NCBI GenBank assembly: GCA_030374765.1
Contig: JARGXX010000086.1
Span: 1,116,001-1,180,000 of the forward strand
DNA from: Agarophyton chilense
Taxonomy: Eukaryota; Rhodophyta; Florideophyceae; Gracilariales; Gracilariaceae
Length of the DNA stretch: 64,000 bases
Reading direction: 5' to 3'
The notes under the pieces are model-generated. The model searched no databases. It had not been told where the DNA came from and saw nothing but the letters and a program-made list of their open reading frames with translations. The translations under genes and the position numbers were made by a program. The first letter of the stretch is position 1; every line of letters starts with the position of its first letter. Shown piece by piece: positions 1-11,243 of the stretch.

Positions 1-1862
1 GTGACCCACTTCCACACAAAAGTATATGCGGTTTGCATCACTCCAGTAGACTGCAGTGGAGGTGGTATAGTACTCGAGATGGTGTTGCGCGCAACGGCAC
101 GCAAAAAAGCCGCAAACCCCGGATCATCTTCTTGGCGAACTTGTTCTGTGAGATAAAGAACTTGCACAGAGGAATCTGTCCAGAGATTGCTTTTCCATGG
201 CAGCTCGTTCAAAATGTTTGTATACACTCTTCGAACGTTCCCACCCGCCTCAGGCTCCATGTACGACTGAGGCACAACAGGAAGCAACTGTGAGTAGTCG
301 CCGGCGAACACTATAGACAGTCCACCGAAACATGGCGGTTGCGTTTGTGTTTGAGAACTTCGCAAGTCTTTGAGTAGCACGTCCATGAGCTCAAACAACC
401 TTCTGGAGAGCATCGAAACCTCGTCAAGTACGAGTAGCTGTAGATTGCGCAAAAGTTCCCCTCGTTGAGACCGAGGACCGTACTTGGACAACAGTGAAAG
501 TTGTGTAGTAGTACTGTCTTTATCTCCCACACCCAAACCAAGCAGACTGTGCAATGTGCGACCTCCCTCGTAAAGGGATGCAGCGATTCCTGTTGTAGCT
601 GTCAATTCAACTAGCATTCCTTTTGATTCACATATATCCCGCAACAAATTCAACATATACGTATTTCCAGTGCCTGCAGATCCTTGTATAAAGAAAATGT
701 TTCCAGGAGTGGTCAGACGATCTTGATCGGATTGCTGTCGGAGTTCTAAAGCATTCACAATCGTATCCAGGACATGTTTTTGTGTTGGTTTCAATGTATT
801 ATACCTGGATTGCAGTGTGCTTGCATTTCGCACCACTCTTAATTGGCGAGTGACTACTGCACGATCAGTCTCAGTTTGTTCCTCGTTTTGCTGGATACAT
901 TGAACAAAGAAGCTATGCTCACGGAGAAAACGACCTCCATGGTGGTCAGATATGCTAATAATTCGTCGATACATTTCCAGCTTTCGCTGTTGTTCATCCC
1001 CGGCGTGAATATCGCTGCACAGCGCCTCCCAGTGATCAACAACCATTTTCTCTGCATCTGCGCCTTGCTGATACAGCGTAACTACCAACCGCCGCAGTTC
1101 AGATGAAGTGCTGTATATTTGAATTGCCTCTTCAAACGCAATGGCAAACTCGGTACTGTCACTGAGCAACCCGCTTGCGATCGCTGCTTCCCGAAATGTG
1201 GAAAGCTGCTGTCCGTCAATGGTCCTCGCATTTTCGTAAGAACTTGAGGCGCGATTCATAAGTAATAAACGCAGTGAAAAAAGCTCTATTTCGGCAGGAA
1301 CGACGGCTCGAATTCTGGCGACGCACTGATTCTCTTCTGACCTCTCCACGACATACATCGACGGATCACAATCGTCTCTCGGCACTTGAGTACTGTCTCC
1401 ATCAAACTGATTGAGTACACTAGTTGGGAGGGTTCGATACAGGCGCACCTTTTCATAGTAGGAGTGGTAATCAAGACTGGCATATGTCTCAGGTCTCTGA
1501 AAGTACCGTTCCAGTGTTGATGGCTGTGAAGCCGTGTGAATGTCATTAGGGCTGCGAAGAACAAAAGTTCTCTCTCCCTCCAAATGTAATGCAAGTCGCT
1601 CAACAGTGGGCAGAATGGAGACGTGACGAAACTCAAAGATTCGCCAAGCAGCATTCACGGCACCCACCACACGTGCCCGCATGTAGGCACGGATTTCATT
1701 CTGCACCACAGCTGGTTGTTGGGTATCTGTACCCGATTCATTCTGGTTGCTAACATTCAGAGCAACTTCTTCTGCTTTGGGCTGCTTAAAAGCATACTTC
1801 ATGAGGTACGCTACCGCTCCTCCACCCTGCGTGCGCTCTACATTGATGTGTGAGCGGTACTT
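1..1862 (-). pseudogene. Helitron replicase, Y2 tyrosines and PIF1 helicase part (partial)
   Basis: The same frame continues past the TAG without further stops to the window edge. The catalytic tyrosine pair of Rep is visible as YLMKY (1808-1794), so the TAG falls between the HUH and Y2 motifs. Next comes the family block PSTLERYFQRPETY (about 1525-1480). The PIF1-type helicase begins around 800. Walker A near 662-685 reads GSAGTGNT, where the family has GSAGTGKT, so the lysine that binds the ATP phosphate is asparagine (codon AAT). Walker B reads LLVLDEVSML near 415-440, followed by FAGDYSQLLPVVP. With the Walker A change, helicase activity is doubtful. There is no ATG close after the TAG; the first in frame is at 1802. 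Confidence 0.85.
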
Positions 1863-4385
1863 CTAAGTGAGTGTAGGATTGTATGGCACGATTTTGAGAT
1901 CTTCTTCATTTCTTCTTCGGTAAACAACACGGTTTGTTCCTTCTTCGATGTATGTTTCTTGGACAATCATTGTGCTATCGTACCCAAATCGGCAACGACC
2001 TGCACGATTACGACAATATGAAAAGTGGCAATGGCGGTGCATAGATAAAACGAGGGCGCGCAGTTCGTCATCTTCCCCTGGACTTGGTACTTCGGCTCGA
2101 ATCAGACTGTCAATGGCATCTACGTCTTCTATTACACCTCCTTCTAACCATAGCAGGATGTGATGGTGCGGTACGTTTCGTTCTTGAAACTCCAGCTTTG
2201 CTGCAAGTCCCAAGCACTTGGACCCAAATAACTGTTCTGAATTCTTTTCGAGGTCTTTCACAATATCGTTGATGTACTGGTTGTAAACTCTGGCAATCAA
2301 GTCTGGGCGGTCAAACGGGCGTGGAAGATTAGCTGGTGCTGTGAAAGCACTCCGATGAGTCGTATCCATGCCTAAACGCTTCACATCCGCTCGCCATACG
2401 TTCATTGTGACGGTGATGAATAGCGAAGGGGGTCCTTTTCTTGCCACAATCGCTTGCACATCCTGTCGTTTACTTTTCCAGTACTTAGAGGAGTTCACTG
2501 AGTCATCAGGAAGCAAAATGCGTCCCATAAGCCTGAATTGCGCGTCAGTCATTCCGCCAGTCGATTGATTTTGCGCTTGAACGATTTCCGTCTCTTGAAC
2601 TATGCGTGCTTGCTGCTGCCGTTCTAGGTGTTGAAGTCGCATTTCTTCAATGTTCGTTTGTGTGCGAAGCAACCACATTTGCATTAATGGACCACTATTA
2701 AGCAAAAAGTTATCTGAATACAGTCGACGCTTTGCATTTTGTGCCCAAGTAAGCTTCTGAAGGTTCCACTGATCGAAACCGAGCCCTAAGCTTTCTTGCG
2801 TACCATTTCGTGCTTGCAGATACAAACGCAGGTCAAACGGTTTATGCTCGTCGCCATACGGGTACAGAAGGGGAAATGTACCTCTCTCTGCTAGCATAGA
2901 AGACGGTTTCAGCAATTTATACCGCACTCGGGGGTTGCTGTATGAGTTTACTGCAGCCCCTGTTTGCTCCGTGTCGCCTGTGATAGCTGCGTGTTCTTCC
3001 GTAACTGTGCCCTCAGTCAACTGAGGCACCTGGGCCTCGACATGGTACAGACCGCCTGGATCGACTACGAAGGTTCTCATCATGGATGGTCCAGCTCCAG
3101 GAGCATCTTCGGACATCGGACCTGCACTTACGTTGTCACCAGACACTGTTGCAGTTCTGGTGCCCTCATATCCGCGCACTATCACTCCCTCGTTCGCAGC
3201 TTGCGAGCTTACGTCAACCGTATTTTCTTCTTGTGCCTGCATTTTCTCCGTTGTCAACATCGCTCGATACCGCTCTCGCACCACATCAGGTTTGGGCTGA
3301 ATTACCTCGTAAAGTCTCGGAACCATGTGTTTCACGTTGATGTCTTGGATAAACGCTCGCAGGTTTGCTCGTGTATAGTGAGCAGGATCCAGAGAAGGAG
3401 GCCCTGCGCCCCAACGAAAACTATACCGCGTGCTGCTCTGTCCGTGTGCCGGGAGAGCGAGTTCTGCAGTTCCTTCTAGTCTGAGAAACGAAGGGCCACA
3501 TCCTGTGACATAGGACGTGTCCATAAACGCTTGAGTGGTGGCAAAAAGCGTATTCATGTTTAAGGAGTTCGAGTGGAATGCTCTTGAACGGTATATGCTT
3601 CGTATTTCTTCATTAGTATGGCGTCTACGAAATGTGACCCCCCATCCTGAATTTCGTTTCATGCCACAACAGACTCCATGTACCTCTTTTCCTAAAAGCA
3701 CACACCCACACCACTTGCAACTATGAATTCGTAACGTCCAGTCTTCGTACGGACATGAACCGTAGGTGTGTGAAAACTCACCGCATCTTCTGCATCTGCG
3801 GGTTCCTACGGTGGACAACGTCTCAAACTCAGGAATGTTTGCACGAGTGGCTGGATCAATCCATGCTTGAGCAGCATCGGAATCCCATGCGTAGTAAACG
3901 CGATACAATCCACGATCTGGACGTCCGGCAAACAGCATGACGGTCGAATCAAGCTCTTGGAGCGATTGTTGTTCTTCTGAATGAATAGCAAAAGTAGGAA
4001 CCTGCTGAAGCTCTGACTCAGCGGATGGTGCGGGAGCAGGAGTGATTTCATCTTCTTCAACTTCCATCGGAGCAGGCATCTCTTCTTCGACATTAGCCCG
4101 AGGATGGTTTTCAGTGGTTCTCGTGGTACTTGGAAGTGATCCACCGATGATTGGAGCTGTAATGATTTCACCTTCGTTCAAATCCACGACAACGACTGGA
4201 TCTTGCACATGCTGACCAGTTTCGTTTACTTGTACTTCATCTGGAGCATCTTCGACAGTAACCGTTACTATTTCGGGTCCTTCCACTCCTGCGATTGTCG
4301 CGCCTCTGTTTTCTCCAGAACCTCTTCTTCTTCGTCTCCATCTCACGCCTCCATAGTTTTGTCTCTCTTCTTCTTCTTTATTCAT
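1863..4385 (-). pseudogene. Helitron replicase, N-terminal and Rep nuclease part
   Basis: This 840-residue segment starts at the ATG at 4385; an upstream TTG at 4454 is in frame but is a less likely start. The N-terminus is Lys/Glu/Arg-rich and then acidic and Pro-rich. A Cys-rich zinc finger follows (CRRCGEF..., CKWCGC...CCG), about a quarter of the way in. The C-terminal third matches the Helitron Rep domain and carries the HUH nuclease motif in VPHHHILLWLE near 2147-2178. The frame ends in a TAG at 1865-1863 inside the family block NPxLxxKYxxHINVE: the sequence reads NPTLT, stop, KYRSHINVE. That places the stop in a position where the family has a sense codon, so I read it as a mutation rather than the natural end. 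Rep nicks and joins DNA during rolling-circle transposition. Confidence 0.88.
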
Positions 4386-5375
4386 TTTATTTTGAGCTTG
4401 TGCTAGCTCTTCGAATCTACGACAAAGTTTATGTAATATAAAAAACAAACACAACTAAACCGTGTGAAGAAAAATGTTTGATCTTTGGTTGCAGTTTGTT
4501 GCTTTGCACCCACCGGGGCTGGTTGCATGCAGCTGTCTTAATCAAAAAAAAGCTGCAAGACTTATATTACCCAATGCAACTCATGCGCAGCACAGGGACT
4601 CTCGACACACTTCTGTTGAAAAGTGACGTACGAAGTGTGCCCAGCCGGTTTTCAAGCCGTATGCCGTTTAACCCGCGTCCGGTTGTTGGGATGGGTTTGC
4701 TATTACTCACGGCAATACTCCCTGACACGCAGTGGAGCAAGCGCTTTCCAGCCCCCAGAAGTACGACACGGCGGCCGCCCCAGACCCTGCACAGCAAGGG
4801 CTGCTGGTATAAGGTCTGGGAAACCCTCAAGACTTCCTTAATCGCCGTCAAACAATCAGTGTACCACGCAGCACCTGACTTTTCTTGTCTGACCCGGTTC
4901 GTATCAAACGTATTCTGATTGGTCGGCACTTGGGCGGCGCACGGCACTGTAGCAAAGTGCCCTCGATAATTATTGGGTGGGAGTGCATTTGCGTGCCACA
5001 GGTCAGACGTGTAGGGAGATTTGGCGCGAAGGGGCCCCCCTCATAGCTATTCAAATATAGATACACGCGTGCATTGAAAGAATGGCGAAGAGCAACTCCA
5101 GTAGAGGTGCTTTTATCACACCAAACAGCACAGAACTGGTTTTAGTTCGTAGAATACAATGAGAATATACAGTAAACTTCTGTGTTACTTTTAAGCTAGA
5201 GCGAGTCCAATCACACTGCCTGAACCATAAAGCGGTATAAAATTGGTGCAGCCTTCAACGCCTAACCCAGGCCATGATCCTTCTCGTTTGCAGTGAGAAA
5301 ATCTAATATTTATAAGATTTTGGCACCTGAGAAAGATTAAAATTCTTATCGTATGTCAATCGTCCACTGTCAGGC
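4386..5375. other. Non-coding stretch between Helitron gene and copia element
   Basis: About 1 kb upstream of the Helitron gene, probably holding its 5' region and then unrelated DNA. Overlapping open frames of 60-146 codons on both strands show no recognisable family. I could not find a Helitron 5' terminus with confidence. Confidence 0.4.
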
Positions 5376-5380
5376 CTATT

Positions 5381-5620
5381 TCTCAGTGAACTTGAATGTT
5401 TGTATCATGGTCAATTTATTCTTGTATTGCTTACGTGACTTTCGTTTGATTTTGTATTTGTATTTGTTTGCGAGAGCATACACTTCGTAGTTTATTGCTC
5501 TCGTATTCGTCTGTTGAGTATAAAGGAAGGTCTTACTGTTTGTATCAGCAGTCCTCAACTCCTATCGTCTTGTTTTCACCTAACTAGCCTCTCCTACGCT
5601 CATTTGCACTCGACCTGAGA
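5381..5620 (+). repeat. 5' LTR of the copia element
   Basis: A 240-bp LTR, nearly identical to 9894-10141. It begins TCTCAG and ends CTGAGA, an exact inverted repeat but not the usual TG...CA ends. A TATA-like GAGTATAAAGG lies near 5516-5526 and probably marks the start of transcription. Confidence 0.93.
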
Positions 5621-5634
5621 GGTTATGGGCCCAG
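5621..5634 (+). promoter_or_regulatory. Primer-binding site matching an internal initiator-Met tRNA segment
   Basis: GGTTATGGGCCCAG directly abuts the 5' LTR. It is the exact complement of CTGGGCCCATAACC, the anticodon stem-loop of eukaryotic initiator tRNA-Met. Drosophila copia is primed by such an internal half-tRNA rather than by the CCA end, and this element appears to do the same. Confidence 0.85.
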
Positions 5635-8600
5635 GTTACGTCAGTCTGCAACATTTGTTCTTTTGCTTACAGAGTTGTTGTTGTTAATTGTCTCTCTTCT
5701 GTCTTGCTTATTTGAATCTTCTACAATGTACTCTCGGTTTCTATCTTACCATGGATTCTGATGGATTGACAGTTCGAATTATTCGTTTTGATGAGAAGCA
5801 TGACTACAAGCTCTGGAGAATACGAATTGATGCCGCATGGAATGCCAAAGGCATTGGAGAAGTTTTGAGTCAGGCTCGAAATCCCTTCAGCTCTGATGAA
5901 GAGAAGAAAGCCGAATGGGAGTTCAGTAAGAAGAAAGAAAGCGGACTTATTGTTTCTGCTCTTTCTGATGAGGCTCTGCGTGTAGTACAGAGCGACATTG
6001 GAAACCCATGTAAAATGCTGAAAAGATTGGATGAGCGTTTTGCATCAACGTCAACAACATCCCGCATTGTCAAAATGTGTGAGTTGATAAACATGAGGTA
6101 TTCCAACATCAACCAAAACATGGGTTGTCATATCGACAAGATGGCCAGTGTCATAGAACAACTAACAGCCATGGAAACAAAACTACCTGAAGAGCTCACT
6201 GTTGCTCTTTTATTGTCTTCGGTTACTGCAATGGAACTTAATCCTGTTTGTGCTGCCATCAAAACCCTTTCAACTGAGAAAACCACCTGGGATGTTGTTT
6301 CGATTCGTCTGCTTGATGAAGTGCGAACACTCGGAAGTCAATTCTCAGAACGAGCTGCGGCAGCCAGACCAAAATGTGGAATATGCAACAAGGAAAACCA
6401 TACAACCAATCGCTGTTATCTAAATCCCTAGAACCCAAAGAACAAACTGAAAATCCCTACTGAATCAACCACAGCGCTATCGGGTCAGAAGTCTACAGAA
6501 TCGACCGAGAAGCCCGATAAACTGACTGACATTGGTTCAAGCTCTAGGAAAACAACCAACTGCGTAGCAGTCAGACGTCCCCGAGCCATGGCTGCACGCA
6601 CTACAGAAGACAACTTTTTAATGTTGGACTCTGGTTCTACTGCCCACCTGACATCCCCCGCAAAGTATTTATGTTGGAGCTATAAGTGCAATGTTCCAAT
6701 TACATTGGGAGACAACTCGGAAATCATAGCCACAGAAACAGGTGTAAGAGACGTTACCTGGTCTTATGGAGGAACTGACACAACGGTTTCGCTCAGCAAC
6801 ACGCTGGTTTCTAGCAATATTGCCATGAGTCTGCTCTCTATCCCAGCTCTTACTGCCAAAAATCTCGCTGTAATCTTTCTTCCAGCGGTAGCCTACATCA
6901 TTGATCTGGATGAAAACCTGCGGATCATTGGCAGCGCTTCTAAAAACCCTGATGGACTATATTACATTCCTGGACACTGCTCCTCCTCCTCACATCCAGT
7001 CAATTTTAGCTCAAACCCCCAAACGATGGCTATGATGGCTCGTGTTTCCGATATTATCAGCACTGATGATGCAATGAAGGCCTCTACAGTGGCTGTGGAA
7101 GAAATGACGATGAAGGCGTCCACAGTAGCTGTGGAAGAAATTGACTTAACTTCCAAGAATATTTCGCTGTGGCACAACCGACTTGGTCATACTGCAACGA
7201 TGGCAGAGGTCAGGACTCTACTTCAAAGACATGTGCTATCCAAATCTGGCAAATCAACAATGGATTGCATTCCGTGCATTTGTGGAAAATTTTGGCGTAG
7301 CTTCCGGGGTTCCTTAACATCCGCCGGTAGACCTGGTCACCTCCACACTGACATTACCTTTGTCGGCACTGAATCGGAAGGTGGTCATGTTTACTACATA
7401 ATCATTGCGGATGAATACACTCGGTATCTATTCGCAGCCGCACTACACCGCAAATCCGAAGCATCTGATATACTGTTGGAGTACGTAAATTGGTTCGAGC
7501 GCCAATCTAACCAACGTGTCCTTTCGCTTCACTCAGACGGTGGTTCAGAGTTCTTCAAGGCGCAAAAGACCTTGAAGCGCAGTGGCGTCGTCATTACTAC
7601 AACTTCTGCCTACACCCCATCATCGAATGGTCTTGCTGAACGTAACATTGCTGTCCCTATGGGACCCACACGAGCCTGTCTGGAACAGGCTCATCTGCCG
7701 CTCTCTTTCTGGAAAAATGCTCTTCACCATGTAGTTTTCTGCAAAAATTTCGGCATCCACCGCAGTACAGCTCGCATACCCTTTGTCCACTTACTTCAGG
7801 AGCCTCCTCACGATGTAAAGCATCTTCGAAGTTTTGGGTGCCGTGCCCTTGTGGAGGAAAACCCCAAAGATCGTAAGAAGATGCAACCCCGACTTGTGTA
7901 AGGCCTCAATCTTGGACACATCCGTGCTGGCATGTACAAAATCTTAACCAGCATCGGTGTTACCATAACCAAGCATGTCAGATTTCTTGAAAATGAGTTT
8001 CCTGGTCTTTCCCTCATTAATGGGTCTGCTTCACCTATACCTACAACCGCATCAGACTGTTCTTCCTATTGCCCTTCAAAAGGCTATGCTTCCAGTGATG
8101 ATGACGATGACACTCCCCCCGGTTCCAATCATATCACCCCCTCACTCTCGTCTCATGCAGACGAAACTGAATCCCTCAGTTTATCCCACATTGACAGTAG
8201 CTCCGGACTGACTCATTATCCAGAGAAACCGTCAGCCTACGATCCAGATCTTGGCGGGTATGCATCTGACTTTGAGACAGAGGTTGCAAATGCAGTACGG
8301 ACACTTCCTGAAGAAATCAGCACATCTGATGAACCTACACTACGTCACGCTCTCTCATCTCCTGAAGCTACCCACTAGAAGGACGCTATCCGTACTGAAT
8401 TCGAAACTATTCGCAATCTCGGTACCTACGAGGATGCCACCTCTGACTATGGCCAGCCAATTCCTTCCGGATTTATTTTCCGCCTTAAACGAGATCACAA
8501 CGGTAAGCCCTTACGTTTCAAAGCTCGATTGGTTGCACGAGGAAATTTCCAGACCGTCTCTGATAAAGACAGTCTTTACGCACCGGTACTCAACTTTGAA

Positions 8601-9893
8601 ATATTTCGCGTCATGATGATTCTCTCCACTACTATGAAATGGGATCGTCAGCACATTGATGTGAAAGGAGCATTTTTACATGCTAATATGCCTACGGAGA
8701 GTCCCATTTGGATTAAGCTCCCGAAAATTAAGGACGTAAGTGAAGCCAATGGCCGTGTTGTGAAGCTTGTGAAATCATTGTATGGCACTCGGGAAGCGCC
8801 GAGACTCTGGTTCGAAGACATTTCTTCTTATCTATCCTCCGTCGGTTTCAAACCGCTCCAATCTGCTCCTTGTGTCTTTCTATTCGGAACTGGAACGAAT
8901 AAGGTCATCGTTCTGGCCTATGTGGATGATCTCAGCATTTTCGGACCGGCTCATATGACCACATGGGTAAAGGAAAAACTCTGCACTAAGTATGATATTT
9001 CTGATCTCGGTCGAACTGATTTATATCTTGGTGTTTCTATTAATGAGAACCACAGAGGACTTCTGCTTCACCAACGGCCGCTCATTGAGAAGATCATCAA
9101 AATGTGTCATATGGATACTGCAACACCCATCGCTGCTCCTCTTCCTCAAACACATTGTCTGTATGACGCATTGACAGTTCCCAGTGACTCTGAATGTTCG
9201 GCTATGATGAATGTGCCATACAAGGAGGTTCTTGGATCGCTACTTTTTCTAAGTACTCGCACCCGACCGGATTTGTCCACAGCGGTGTCCATTCTTTGAA
9301 AGTTTTCATCTAATCCTTCACCTGAACATTGGCAATGCATGAAGAAGGTCGTACGGTACTTGCTTGCGACGAAGCATTACGGCTTGGAAATACCATACAG
9401 CGTCTCTTCTTCTGTCGCGTCTTGGTCCGATGCCGATTGGGGCCGTGATCTGGATAAACGTCGATCGAGGGGGGGTCATCTAATCACTATTGGTGACGTT
9501 CCTGTGATTTGGAGTTCGAAGCTCCAGAAATCAACGGCCCTATCGACAACAGAAGCTGAGTTCTATGCTATCTCGGAATGCATTAAACAACTCACTTGGA
9601 TCAGGAACCTTCTAAATGAACTGGGGTTTGCACTGGACTACCCGATTCCTTTGTTTCAGGACAATCTTGGTGGAATTGCATGAACGAAAACCGAATTTGG
9701 CATGCGAAAAGTGAAGCACATTGAACTAAGGCATCATCACGTATTGGATGCTGTCAATCAAGGACTTATAGCGATTCATCACGTTCCGTCTGAGAAAAAT
9801 CGAGCAGATATATTCACGAAGTCTCTGATTGGAGAACTGTTTGCACTGCATCGAACAGCTCTCCATGTTTCACCCGTACCGGTCGAGGGGGGA

Positions 9894-10141
9894 TCTCAGT
9901 GAACTTGAATGTTTGTATCATGGTCAATTTATTCTTGTATTGCTTACGTGACTTTCGTTTGGTTTTGTATTTGTATTTGTTTACAAGAGCATACACTTCG
10001 TAGTTTATTGCTCTTGTATTCGTCTGTTGAGTATAAAGGAAGGACTGCTGATCTTACTGTTTGTATCAGCAGTCCTCAACTCCTATCATCTTGTTTTCAC
10101 CTAACTAGCCTCTCCTACGCTCATTTGCACTCGACCTGAGA
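9894..10141 (+). repeat. 3' LTR of the copia element
   Basis: A 248-bp LTR with the same TCTCAG...CTGAGA ends. It is preceded by a purine-rich tract, GAGGGGGGA at 9885-9893, the expected primer for plus-strand synthesis. Within it, AGGACTGCTGA (10041-10051) and TCAGCAGTCCT (10066-10076) form a perfect 11-bp hairpin just after the TATA-like box. Confidence 0.93.
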
Positions 10142-11243
10142 CTATTTCGTTTTCCGATGATAATACATCGATGATGACCCATTCCAGCAGAGGTTGATAC
10201 AGCGCCATATGTGTTGGATATTGAATCAAATCTAAAAGGACCTCTACTGACGAGTAATGCTCTTTTAGACCCATTCTTTGAAATAATGATGCCATTTTTA
10301 GTGCATTGAGCTACATCAATGAGGTAATGATGCCATGTGGTGAACCTTGATGGTTGGCGGTGTGCGCCGTGTACTACAGTGGTTTCATTAGAAATTAGCT
10401 TGGATTTTCCCTAATTCGGTGTTAGTTAGATAAGAGTAAGTAGAGAGGGAGGCTCACCTCAAGGGCACCTCCCCGTGGCCACGTGGCGAAGAGCGCCACC
10501 GTAGTTCGGGTTGCCGGTGATATGTATATCCTCACCAAGCCCGGCCACCCCTGTCACTATTGTAAAGACAAGCACATACCAGACTCCTTTCACACCTTTT
10601 AATTTCTGCAGTCCACAATAAAGGTTAGAATAGTGTCATTACGGTTTTCCGGACCCGTGTGCGCTCTGCATTATCTTCTACCGACGTGGTCTCAGTAAGC
10701 CCGCCGTTCTTGTTGCACCCGTCAGTGGCTGATGCTGTCACATCTCACAGGTATTTACCATCTCCTCCTTCTTGGTAGAGCCTACCGCGCGCATCCTAGA
10801 ACTGTCAGGTCCTACACTTCCTCGCTATAGTTTGGGTTTATACCAAATTACCTACCGCTATAAATCAAATCTTGCTTTCTAACAGCTCACCATCTTCATG
10901 GCCGTAACACCACCTTCATACATTCTAGAGCTCTCGAATTGTCTATAGCAGGATACCCTCTCCCAACAAAGCACTTATGCAGCTCTTATATAACTTCTGT
11001 ACCCCAAAATCACGTGTACTATACGTCCAACCTCCAAATTAAGTCACGCCAAAGCCGCTTTCGCTCTTAAACGCGTTCAAACCATGCACGTATCCAGGGC
11101 TATACTAAAATTATGTAACGCGCATGCTGTGTCACGCACGGCGATGAGAAGTGCACTCCTCAGAAGTGCGAGCAGACTCTTTTGCAAACACAGTCCATGT
11201 GTGTATTATTCCTGAAACTTTCACGTAAGAGCTCCTACTCCAC
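10142..11243. other. Non-coding stretch, possible remnant LTR
   Basis: No gene is recognisable. The segment around 10.42-10.75 kb is GC-richer than its flanks and contains an AATAAA-like signal (CACAATAAAGG near 10615). It could be the worn 5' LTR of the old copia fossil that follows, but no matching second copy was found. Confidence 0.3.

Larger units (their letters stand above)
1..4385 (-). mobile_element. Helitron (rolling-circle transposon), partial, runs off the left edge
   Basis: The minus strand encodes a Helitron replicase in one reading frame from the ATG at 4385 to the window edge. The order is zinc finger, Rep nuclease, PIF1-type helicase, as in other Helitrons. The helicase C-terminus and the 3' end of the element (expected CTRR with a hairpin) lie outside the window. 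I could not place the 5' TC terminus in the sequence above 4385. The frame is interrupted once by a TAG, and the helicase Walker A lysine is replaced, so this copy is probably not autonomous. The otherwise good preservation suggests a fairly recent copy. Confidence 0.88.
5381..10141 (+). mobile_element. Ty1/copia LTR retrotransposon, full-length but broken
   Basis: A 4.76-kb element with two LTRs and a perfect 5-bp target duplication, CTATT, at 5376-5380 and 10142-10146. The internal order is that of copia elements. A Gag region (about 5.75-6.43 kb) ends in a CCHC zinc knuckle (CGICNKENHTTNRC). Protease is near 6.6 kb (LDSGSTAHLT). Integrase lies about 7.15-7.8 kb (HNRLGHTA, then a core with HTDITF). 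Reverse transcriptase lies about 8.5-9.3 kb with YVDDL, and RNase H about 9.35-9.85 kb (STTEAEFYA). A purine tract abuts the right LTR. The coding part is interrupted in about five places. The LTRs differ at about 2% of positions, so the insertion is fairly recent. Confidence 0.95.
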
